Assembly (NCBI GenBank): GCA_903827375.1
Contig: CAIKHZ010000109.1
Coordinates: 1-32,379 of the forward strand
Source: Akkermansiaceae bacterium
GTDB lineage: Bacteria > Verrucomicrobiota > Verrucomicrobiia > Verrucomicrobiales > Akkermansiaceae
DNA: 32,379 nucleotides
Reading direction: 5' to 3'
Shown here: piece by piece, positions 25,485 through 32,379 of the stretch
Layout: each line of letters starts with the position of its first letter
Numbering within the stretch: position 1 is the stretch's first letter
Notes under the pieces: generated by a model
What the model was told of the DNA's origin: nothing
What the model saw: the letters and a program-made list of their open reading frames with translations, nothing else
The model's database searches: none
Program-made: the position numbers and the translations under genes

Positions 25485-27524
25485 ATGGCCCGCTCCTACA
25501 CCCTTCACCGCCCGCTTGCCACCTCCGGCATCGACTACGCTGCCGCGCTCAATGCCGAGCAGTACGCGGCTGTGGCCTCGCCGCCGGGCAAGGCACTGGT
25601 CATCGCAGGGGCCGGCTCGGGCAAAACCCGCACGCTCACGTACCGCGTCGCTTGGCTGCTGGATCACGCGGTGGAGCCGTGGCAAATCCTGTTGCTGACG
25701 TTCACCAACAAAGCGGCGAGAGAGATGGTCGGCCGGGTCCGAGAGCTCATTGCCCGCGATACCTCGGACCTGTGGGCCGGCACCTTCCACTCCGTCGGCA
25801 GCCGCATCCTCCGCCGCCACTCCGAACTCCTCGGCTTCACCCGTTCATTTTCTATCCTCGACCGCGACGACCAAAAATCAATGATCTCTAAGGTGGTCGC
25901 AGCCTGTGCAATCCATACCAAAGAACGCCGCTTCCCCAAAGCCGACGTCCTCGCCTCCATCTTCAGCCTGATCGAAAATTCCGGCACCAGCCTCGAGCAA
26001 ATCATCGCCAATAGCTATGATCAGTTTTACGATTGGATCGACCAAATCGAACAAGTCCGCCTCGGCTATATCGAAAAAAAGCGCGCCTCTAACGCGATGG
26101 ACTTCGATGACCTGCTGGTGCTCACTGTGCGCCTGTTCGAAGATAGGCCGGAGGTGCTCGATATCTATCAAAAACGCTTCCGCCACATCCTCGTCGATGA
26201 GTATCAAGACACCAACCGGGTGCAGGGCCGCTTGATCGACCTGCTAGCTGGCGAGTCTAACAGCCTAATGGCCGTCGGCGACGACGCACAGTCGATCTAT
26301 TCATGGCGTGGCGCCGATATGGCCCACATTTTGGGGTTTCCCAAGCACTACGCCGGGGCGCAGGTGTTCACGATTGACACGAACTACCGCAGCGTGCCGG
26401 AGTTGCTGGATCTATCAAATGCATCGATCCGCGCCAACCAGGGCCGCTTTGAAAAGGACCTGCGATCGGCCCGCGAGGCCGGCGGGGTGAGGCCGGCGTT
26501 GGTAGCGCTAACCGAGCCACGGGCGCAGGCGTCGTTTGTGGTCCAGAGGATGCTTGAAATGCACGATGCGGGGGTGCCGCTGGCCGAGATGGCGGTGCTT
26601 TACCGCGCGCATTTCCACAGCCTGGAACTCCAAATGGAACTAACGGTTCGGCAAATCCCGTTTATTCTAACCAGCGGTCTGCGTTTCTTCGAGCAAGCCC
26701 ATATCAAGGATGTGTCGGCGTTTCTTCGCTTCGTGGCCAACCGCCGCGACGAGGAAAGTTTCCTGCGTCTGGTGATGATGCTGCCGGGTTGCGGACCCGT
26801 CGCCGCCGAAAAACTCTGGCGCGAATGGCTCAACACCGGCTGGGCCGCCCGCGACGAACTGCCCATCAAATTTTCCGAGGTTATGCTAACCTTCAAGAAG
26901 GTGCCTAAGAAAGGGCTCAAGGCTTGGCAGCAACTGTGTTTTACACTCGACGAGATCGCGCCCAATGGATTTCCAGCCAAGCCTGCGGCGATGATTTACA
27001 GCGTGATGGAGGGCGTCTATAAGGATTATTTGGAAGCCAGCTTCGAAAACTTCGAGAGCCGCCACAGTGACTTGGACCAACTCTCACGCTACAGCGAAAA
27101 ATTCGAGGACATCGTCGAATTCCTCTCTCAATTGTCATTGATGGGCTCTGTCGATGGCGGACCGGGTGCTGCCGACAATGCTGCCAACGAGGACAAGGTG
27201 ACGCTTTCGTCGATCCATCAGGCGAAGGGCTTGGAATGGCAGGTGGTGTTTGTGATCTGGCTGGTGGACGGGCAATTTCCCAATGGCCGGATCGTTGAAT
27301 CCGGCAACCATCCACTGTTAGAAGAGGAGCGGCGGCTGTTTTACGTTGCCATCACCCGCGCCAAAGACCACCTGTACCTCACCTATCCACAGACCAATCC
27401 CAAGTCCTACACCGGGGATTCGAGCTGCTACCCGTCGCGTTTCCTCAGTGACTTCCCGCCCGAACTCGTCGAGGAATGGAACGTCAGCAGCCCCGACCCG
27501 TGGGGCGAGGACACGCCATTTTAA
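25485..27524 (+). CDS. UvrD/Rep/PcrA-type ATP-dependent DNA helicase
   Basis: The 679-residue superfamily 1A helicase has all motifs in order. These are Walker A GAGSGKT at 42-48, motif Ia LLLTFTNKAAREM, Walker B VDEYQDTN at 237-244, motif III VGDDAQSIYSWRGAD, motif IV NYRS, motif V SSIHQAKGLEWQVVF and motif VI EEERRLFYVAITRAKDHLYL near 612-631. Such enzymes unwind 3'-5' in nucleotide-excision and mismatch repair or at stalled forks. The sequence alone does not separate UvrD, Rep and PcrA, so no symbol is given. It is slightly shorter than typical UvrD (about 720) because the C-terminal tail is short. The ATG at 25485 fits the family's N-terminus. The aminopeptidase gene follows 66 bases downstream. 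Confidence 0.95.
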   Translation: MARSYTLHRPLATSGIDYAAALNAEQYAAVASPPGKALVIAGAGSGKTRTLTYRVAWLLDHAVEPWQILLLTFTNKAAREMVGRVRELIARDTSDLWAGTFHSVGSRILRRHSELLGFTRSFSILDRDDQKSMISKVVAACAIHTKERRFPKADVLASIFSLIENSGTSLEQIIANSYDQFYDWIDQIEQVRLGYIEKKRASNAMDFDDLLVLTVRLFEDRPEVLDIYQKRFRHILVDEYQDTNRVQGRLIDLLAGESNSLMAVGDDAQSIYSWRGADMAHILGFPKHYAGAQVFTIDTNYRSVPELLDLSNASIRANQGRFEKDLRSAREAGGVRPALVALTEPRAQASFVVQRMLEMHDAGVPLAEMAVLYRAHFHSLELQMELTVRQIPFILTSGLRFFEQAHIKDVSAFLRFVANRRDEESFLRLVMMLPGCGPVAAEKLWREWLNTGWAARDELPIKFSEVMLTFKKVPKKGLKAWQQLCFTLDEIAPNGFPAKPAAMIYSVMEGVYKDYLEASFENFESRHSDLDQLSRYSEKFEDIVEFLSQLSLMGSVDGGPGAADNAANEDKVTLSSIHQAKGLEWQVVFVIWLVDGQFPNGRIVESGNHPLLEEERRLFYVAITRAKDHLYLTYPQTNPKSYTGDSSCYPSRFLSDFPPELVEEWNVSSPDPWGEDTPF

Positions 27525-27590
27525 CGACTGCCCGCGCAATTTGTGAAGATCGCGCTTGGAAGCGGGCGGGTCCGTCGCTAGCCTTGGCTC

Positions 27591-28691
27591 ATGCACGACA
27601 CTCGCATCGACGCGCTGGCCCGTCAATTGGTCCGCTATTCCACCTCACTCAAAAAAGACGAAAAAGTCCTCATCGACTTATTTGATGTTCCCGATTCCAT
27701 CGGATTGGCGCTCATCCGCGAAGTGCGGGCCAAGGGAGCGCTGCCATTTGTCCGGGTCTATCAGGCACGGCTGACCCGCGAGTTGCTCAAAGGCGCGCAG
27801 GACGGGCAATACTCAGTGATGAGCAAGCACCTGCTGGCGGAAATGCAAGACATGGACGCCTACATTGCCATCCGCGGCGGCAACAATATTGCCGAAACCT
27901 CGGACGTGCCCGTCGAGCGCATGCAACTGGCCATGAAGCATCTGCGGCCGGTGCAAGATTACCGGGTGAAAAAAACCAAGTGGAGCGTGTTGCGTTGGCC
28001 GAGCCCGTCGATGGCCCAGCAAGCTGGCATGAGCACCGAAGCGTTCGAAGATTTCTATTTCAAAGTCTGCCTGCTCGACTACAAGGCACTGGTCCCGGCC
28101 ATGAACGCCCTGAAAAAACTCATGGACAAGACCGACCGGGTTGAAATCACCGGACCGGGCACCGACCTGCGCTTTTCCATCAAGGACATCCCCACCCTCA
28201 TCAGTGCCGGCTGCTACAATGTGCCCGATGGCGAAGTGTTCACCTCTCCAGTGCGCAATTCAGTGGAAGGTTTCATCACCTATAACGCGCCAACCATCTA
28301 TCAGGGCATCGGGTTTGACGGCATCCGCCTCGAGTTTTCACAAGGCAAGGTGATCAAGGCCGAGGCTGGAGCCAAAACCAAGGAACTGAACAAAATCCTC
28401 GATACCGACGAAGGCGCACGCTACATCGGCGAATTCGCCTTGGGCGTCCACCCGCTGATTCTCGAACCGATGCGCGATATCCTGTTTGACGAAAAGATCG
28501 CCGGTTCGTTCCACTTCACTCCGGGCCAAGCCTACGAGGACGCCGACAACGGCAACCGCTCGCAAATCCACTGGGATATTGTCAACATCCAGCGCAAGGA
28601 CTACGGCGGCGGCGAGATCCGCTTCGATGGCAAACTCATCCGCAAGGACGGTCTGTTTCTGCCAAAAGCCTTCGCCAAACTCAATGGCTAA
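27591..28691 (+). CDS. M29-family aminopeptidase
   Basis: The 366-residue protein matches the M29 metallo-aminopeptidases (AmpS/AmpT/PepS, thermophilic metalloprotease family). Candidate ligands of the two-metal centre are Glu215 ([10 protein letters not shown]), Glu281 (GEFALG), His308 ([12 protein letters not shown]), and His327 with Asp329 (QIHWDIV). The [10 protein letters not shown] and [12 protein letters not shown] segments are strongly family-like. The enzyme is cytoplasmic and removes N-terminal residues from peptides. The region between His308 and His327 appears compact. It lies between uvrD and the HzsA-like gene on the same strand, with no functional link obvious. Confidence 0.93.
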   Translation: MHDTRIDALARQLVRYSTSLKKDEKVLIDLFDVPDSIGLALIREVRAKGALPFVRVYQARLTRELLKGAQDGQYSVMSKHLLAEMQDMDAYIAIRGGNNIAETSDVPVERMQLAMKHLRPVQDYRVKKTKWSVLRWPSPSMAQQAGMSTEAFEDFYFKVCLLDYKALVPAMNALKKLMDKTDRVEITGPGTDLRFSIKDIPTLISAGCYNVPDGEVFTSPVRNSVEGFITYNAPTIYQGIGFDGIRLEFSQGKVIKAEAGAKTKELNKILDTDEGARYIGEFALGVHPLILEPMRDILFDEKIAGSFHFTPGQAYEDADNGNRSQIHWDIVNIQRKDYGGGEIRFDGKLIRKDGLFLPKAFAKLNG

Positions 28692-28731
28692 CGAGGCCGC
28701 GCCTCAGACACAAGACCTCAATACTCAAGAT

Positions 28732-28776
28732 GGAGAACTTGACCTAACAGAACCATCTCCGGCCTTTCAAGGACTC
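28732..28776 (+). promoter_or_regulatory. Shared upstream element (copy before HzsA-like gene)
   Basis: This is the gapless counterpart of 25352-25396, with GGAGAACTTGACC and, at equal spacing, GGCCTTTCAAGGACTC. It lies 66 bases before the ATG at 28843 and 40 bases after the aminopeptidase stop. It is possibly a promoter or a binding site. Confidence 0.4.
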
Positions 28777-28842
28777 ACGGTCGCACCCTGCCGCCAGCCA
28801 CGTCCAGCCAAGGTATTTGCCCATCCACTCACAAAAAAAACC

Positions 28843-31800
28843 ATGAACCTTCGACGCCTCCATCGGACCACAGGTGCAGCCATCCTGCTCGGCTCTCTCA
28901 GCCTGGCCACTGCCGCTCCTCTGCACTTTGATTTTGAAACCGGCGATCTCCAAGGCTGGAAAGTCGTCGAAGGTTCGTTTGTCCGGGTCGTCACCGACCG
29001 ACCGGAATATCATAACAAAGGGGCCTATGCCTCGCGCCAAGGCAAGTTCCATCTATCCACCGTCGAAGGTCCTAACGATTCATCCGCAGACACCCAGCGC
29101 GGTGTCATCGAGTCGCCGGTATTCCTGTTGGATGCTCCGGATGTTTCCTTCCTCATCGGCGGCGGCTCGCATCCAGACACTTATGTGGCTCTGTGCACAC
29201 TCGACGGCAAGGAACTGGTGCAGGCCCGCGGCAAAAATTCCGAAGTCATGGAGCGGGTGCAATGGAACCTCCCGCAGTGCATCGCCAAGCCAGTGTTTCT
29301 GCGGGTCTTCGACGGCAACGCCGGCAGCTGGGGACACGTCACTCTCGATGATGTGACCGCCAGCGGCCACATCGACCCCGAGGCCAGCGCCACCCACTTC
29401 GCCAAGCGCAAGCGGGTCCTAACACCCCAACCGGGATCGGCCTGCCCGGTATCTATCGACGCCCTGCGCTCCGCCGTCGAAGACCTCAATGCCACCTTCG
29501 CCGAGCGCTACCCCGATGGTGCCCAATTCATCAAGGAACTCGACGCCCTCCAACAAGCCGCCGATGACGCCTCAGCGGATCAGGCCGATGTAGCCGCCAA
29601 GCTCGCCGACCTGCAGCAGCGGGCTCTGTTAGCCAATCCACTGCTCCGCTCCCAACCCCTGGTGTTCGTCGCAAGACCCCAATATGTAGCCATCTATCAT
29701 GCCATCGACACCCTCTTCCAAGTCGGCGAGGCCACCGAGGGCAAGTTCACTCCCGGCGGCGCTCTCAAACTCCTGGACACCACCACCGGCACCACCCGCA
29801 CTCTGGTCGATACCCCGTTAGGCACCGTGCGCAGCCCCTGCGTCCACTTCGACGCCAAGAAAATCCTCTTTGCCATGCGCCGACACGCGAAGGAAAATTT
29901 CCACATCTACGAGATTCATGCCGATGGCAGCGAGCTCAAGCAACTCACCTTTGCGGCGGGCGTCAGTGACTTTGATCCCATCTATCTGCCGGACGGTGGG
30001 ATCGTGTTTTCCTCCACCCGCGAGCCGAAGTTCAATATGTGCAGCCAGGACATCGGAGCCAACCTCTTCCGCATGGATGGCGATGGATCTAACATCCTTC
30101 AAATCACCAAAAGCACACTCTTCGAAAACCAGGCCGGGCTGATGCCAGACGGCCGCATCGTGTACAAGCGCTGGGAATACGTGGACCGCAACTTTGGCGA
30201 CGCCCACGGCTTCTGGACCGTCAACCCGGATGGCACCCAGCAGTCGATTTTGTGGGGCAACAACAAAGCCGATCCCGCTGCCGTGTATTACCCGCGGCTC
30301 ATCCCGGACACCTGGCAACTTCTGTGCATCCTCAGCACCCATCACCAGAACATGTGGGGAGCGCTAGCCATCATCGACCCCAGCCTGGACACCGACCGCA
30401 ACGCGTCGATCCTCCGCACCTGGCCGGCAGGTGTGCGTGCCACGCTCCGCGATAGTGATAACTTCGATTGCGACCGCCTCGGCAGCGTCAACCCCAAGTA
30501 TGAGGATCCGTGGCCGTTGAGCAGCAAGTATTTCCTCTGCTCCCGCAGTGATCCGCAACACCAGATGGGCATCTATCTGCTCGACGTGTTCGGCAACGAG
30601 ATACGCGTCCACGCCGAAGCCCCGGGCTGCTTCGGCGCCATGCCTCTCGCCCCAACGCCCCGCCCACCGGTCTCCCCACAACGCCGCAATTTCACCAACG
30701 CCAGCGGCCTGATGTACGTGAGCGACGTCTATCAGGGGACCCACATGCAGGGCGTCAAGCGCGGTGCCGTCAAAAAACTCCGCGTCGTCGAATCACCCGA
30801 AAAACGCGCATGGACCGATGGCAAATGGTATGGCCAGGGGTTCCAGGCTCCCGGCATGAACTGGCACGACTTCACCGCCAAACGCATCCTCGGCACTGTG
30901 CCGGTGGAAGAAGACGGCAGCGCCTATTTCTCAGTGCCCGCCAATACCTTCGTGTTTTTCCAGCTGCTCGATGAAAACGACATGATGATCCAGTCGATGC
31001 GCAGTGGCACCGTCGTCCAGCCCGGCGAACAAACCGGCTGCGTCGGTTGCCACGACAACCGGCTCGCAGCGCCGCCGCCATCACTGGTCGTGCCGCTGGC
31101 GCTGCGCCGAGAGCCGAGCACACTGACACCTTGGTACGGGCCGCTGCGTTCGTTCAGTTTCATGGCCGAAGTACAACCGGTGTTAGATAAGTATTGTGTG
31201 AAGTGCCATGACTTCGGTAAACCAGCCGGCCAAAAACTTCTGCTCGCTGGCGACCGCGATCCATTTTTCAATGCTGCCTACACCGAGATGTGGCGCAAGC
31301 ATGCGATCAAGCCCATCGGTGCCGGTCCCGCCGGCATCCAACAGCCCTACGCTTGGGGCGCCCATCCCAGTCCCCTCGTCAAAGTCATCCGCGAAGGCCA
31401 CCCCACTGGCAAGGGCCCGGGCCTCGACAAACTCACCCTCGACAAGGAAAGCTTCGACCGCATCGTCACTTGGATCGACATCAACGCCCCTTACTACCCA
31501 ACATACGATAGCGCCTATCCGGACAACCCCGCCGGCCGTTCACCCCTAACCGGTGAACAACTCTCCCGCCTCAGCGCCCTGACCGGTGCCCCCTGCGCTC
31601 AGGACAACTTCGCCACGAGCACCGGCCCATGGCTCAGCTTCGACCGCCCGGAACTCTCCCCTGCCCTTGCCAAGCTCGATAAGAATTCCCCGCAATACAC
31701 CGAGGCCCTAGCCCTCCTGCAAAGCGGTCACGACGCCCTAACCAAAAAGCCTCGAGGCGACACTTTGGATTTCACGCCTTGTTCCAAAGACCGCCAGCGC

Positions 31801-31890
31801 GAAGACTTCTATCGCCAGCGCCAGCAAATCGAACTCTCCAACCGGGAAGCCATCCGCGACGGCAAAAAACTCCGCGAGGCAGCGGAATAA
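28843..31890 (+). CDS. Hydrazine-synthase-alpha-like diheme protein
   Basis: The start is ATG 28843 (MNLRRLHRTTGAAILLGSLS), directly before a signal peptide; an in-frame extension to 28486 runs through the aminopeptidase gene and is rejected. The protein has 1015 residues. Residues about 25-170 are a beta-sandwich (FDFETGDLQGWKVVEGSF). Residues about 270-620 form a TolB/PD40-like propeller (EIHADGSELKQLTF, LPDGGIVFSSTREP). The middle-to-C-terminal part resembles the HzsA family: VPVEEDGSAYFSVPANTFVF, then haem motif CVGCH at 733-737 and a second, CVKCH, at 785-789 preceded by VQPVLDKY. HzsA in anammox bacteria makes hydrazine, but homologues elsewhere have no proven role and nothing nearby suggests anammox. 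The protein is predicted exported. An 81-residue membrane protein follows after 14 bases. Confidence 0.88.
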   Translation: MNLRRLHRTTGAAILLGSLSLATAAPLHFDFETGDLQGWKVVEGSFVRVVTDRPEYHNKGAYASRQGKFHLSTVEGPNDSSADTQRGVIESPVFLLDAPDVSFLIGGGSHPDTYVALCTLDGKELVQARGKNSEVMERVQWNLPQCIAKPVFLRVFDGNAGSWGHVTLDDVTASGHIDPEASATHFAKRKRVLTPQPGSACPVSIDALRSAVEDLNATFAERYPDGAQFIKELDALQQAADDASADQADVAAKLADLQQRALLANPLLRSQPLVFVARPQYVAIYHAIDTLFQVGEATEGKFTPGGALKLLDTTTGTTRTLVDTPLGTVRSPCVHFDAKKILFAMRRHAKENFHIYEIHADGSELKQLTFAAGVSDFDPIYLPDGGIVFSSTREPKFNMCSQDIGANLFRMDGDGSNILQITKSTLFENQAGLMPDGRIVYKRWEYVDRNFGDAHGFWTVNPDGTQQSILWGNNKADPAAVYYPRLIPDTWQLLCILSTHHQNMWGALAIIDPSLDTDRNASILRTWPAGVRATLRDSDNFDCDRLGSVNPKYEDPWPLSSKYFLCSRSDPQHQMGIYLLDVFGNEIRVHAEAPGCFGAMPLAPTPRPPVSPQRRNFTNASGLMYVSDVYQGTHMQGVKRGAVKKLRVVESPEKRAWTDGKWYGQGFQAPGMNWHDFTAKRILGTVPVEEDGSAYFSVPANTFVFFQLLDENDMMIQSMRSGTVVQPGEQTGCVGCHDNRLAAPPPSLVVPLALRREPSTLTPWYGPLRSFSFMAEVQPVLDKYCVKCHDFGKPAGQKLLLAGDRDPFFNAAYTEMWRKHAIKPIGAGPAGIQQPYAWGAHPSPLVKVIREGHPTGKGPGLDKLTLDKESFDRIVTWIDINAPYYPTYDSAYPDNPAGRSPLTGEQLSRLSALTGAPCAQDNFATSTGPWLSFDRPELSPALAKLDKNSPQYTEALALLQSGHDALTKKPRGDTLDFTPCSKDRQREDFYRQRQQIELSNREAIRDGKKLREAAE

Positions 31891-31904
31891 CGCCCCGGCA
31901 AGTC

Positions 31905-32150
31905 ATGATCCATCGTCTAACTCGCAAGCGTTTACAACTGGGCTTACTGGTCGTGACGGTCATTTCTTGGCTCATTTACGCGGGGTTGGTGATCCGCCAG
32001 CAACGGCTGTGCGAGACCGTTGACCCTTCGTGCGATACCGGGGTTTCCTTCGGCTATGTGGCGCTCGTTCACTTCGGCGGCCCCCTGCTTTTCGCATGCA
32101 GCGCCTGCTCAATCAGTGCGATCGCTTGGCTCTCACGAAAATCCCCGTGA
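31905..32150 (+). CDS. Small two-helix membrane protein, unknown
   Basis: The start is ATG 31905 (MIHRLTRKRLQLGLLVVTVI), giving 81 residues; the frame extends upstream to 31779, but that part overlaps the previous gene. Two hydrophobic segments (about 12-28 and 50-74) flank a short polar loop with two cysteines (LCETVDPSCDTG). The basic N-terminus suggests an N-in orientation. I recognise no family. It begins 14 bases after the HzsA-like gene on the same strand, so cotranscription and an accessory envelope role are possible. Confidence 0.6.
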   Translation: MIHRLTRKRLQLGLLVVTVISWLIYAGLVIRQQRLCETVDPSCDTGVSFGYVALVHFGGPLLFACSACSISAIAWLSRKSP

Positions 32151-32226
32151 TATCCAATCACAGCGCCGGCCTCCGGACCCGCTTCAAAACCCAGTACTTG
32201 ACCTCCCGAGAAACATGCCCCGGGAA

Positions 32227-32246
32227 CGCCGAGCCCCAGCTCGGCG
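32227..32246 (+). terminator. Strong hairpin downstream of small membrane protein
   Basis: CGCCGAGC (32227-32234) pairs perfectly with GCTCGGCG (32239-32246) around loop CCCA. It lies 77 bases after the stop of the last gene. It lacks an adjacent T-run, so it is only a possible terminator; it could equally be an intergenic repeat. Confidence 0.35.
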
Positions 32247-32300
32247 AGAACTCGCTTTGCAAAACAAGATCCTCAATTTTCCGCACCCTCATAGAACAGG

Positions 32301-32379
32301 TTCAGAACTCAGTGTTCGACCTCAAAAGAGGCAATGTGTGGAGCAAGTTGGATTCCCTGAAACGCGAGCCGGGTTGAAC
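32301..32379 (+). repeat. Dispersed repeat, copy C (runs to window edge)
   Basis: The first 28 bases (32301-32328) are identical to the start of copy B (21366-21393). GAGCAAG recurs after the same 12-base gap as in copies A and B, and the sequence then diverges. It is therefore a partial or diverged family member. The window ends here, so its full extent is unknown. Confidence 0.75.

Noticed and set aside
28486-28842. Upstream extension of the HzsA-like frame
   Set aside because: It runs through the 3' end of the M29 aminopeptidase in another frame, and the signal peptide starts at 28843.
1-32379. tRNA, rRNA, CRISPR or riboswitch in the gaps
   Set aside because: I looked through each gap for cloverleaf T-arm words, regularly spaced direct repeats and known riboswitch cores and found none; a covariance-model scan would be decisive.

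Overview
The window is GC-rich, gene-dense bacterial chromosome. It most resembles Verrucomicrobiota, with the related Planctomycetota as the alternative. The reasons are the paired planctomycete-type cytochrome (PSCyt1/DUF1549/DUF1553) and DUF1501 proteins, a hydrazine-synthase-alpha-like diheme protein, a bacterial alpha-2-macroglobulin, large secreted beta-propeller enzymes, and generally weak Shine-Dalgarno sites. This assignment is inference; there is no rRNA gene here, and I saw no tRNA gene or CRISPR array by eye.

Layout. Positions 1-327 are non-coding and carry a dispersed repeat. Positions 328-5082 (+) hold a secreted propeller/phosphoesterase and a secreted clan GH-A glycoside hydrolase. 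Positions 5180-6049 (-) encode an Rpn-type PD-(D/E)XK nuclease, divergent from recN (6180-7829, +). A Bax-inhibitor-1 membrane protein (7989-8705, +), a giant alpha-2-macroglobulin (8883-14840, +) and a membrane fatty-acid-hydroxylase/sterol-desaturase-type enzyme (15170-16147, +) follow. The strand then flips. A DUF1501 protein (16201-17661, -) lies directly downstream of its PSCyt1/DUF1549/DUF1553 partner (17673-21092, -). After a repeat-rich gap (21093-21719) come a PDZ protein (21720-22634, -), a GYF-RDD membrane protein (22792-23640, -) and a LolC/E-type permease (23644-about 25260, -). The strand flips again to a UvrD/Rep helicase (25485-27524, +), an M29 aminopeptidase (27591-28691, +), the HzsA-like diheme protein (28843-31890, +) and a small two-helix membrane protein (31905-32150, +). 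The last 229 bases are non-coding and hold another copy of the repeat.

How the genes relate. Much of the content is cell-envelope or exported: secreted hydrolases, c-type haem proteins, an envelope protease trap, and a permease with two associated envelope proteins. Two genes (recN, uvrD) serve DNA repair, and the Rpn nuclease sits beside recN. I found no phage, insertion sequence, secondary-metabolite cluster or classical defence island.

The most unusual signals are: (i) strong enrichment of the pentamer CTAAC/GTTAG, which appears to dictate synonymous codon choice; (ii) a dispersed repeat family with copies at both window ends and at 21366-21444; (iii) the HzsA-like diheme protein outside an obvious anammox setting; (iv) a LolC/E-type permease whose conserved N-terminus lies upstream of every ordinary start codon; and (v) a ten-C homopolymer just after the signal peptide of the first gene.
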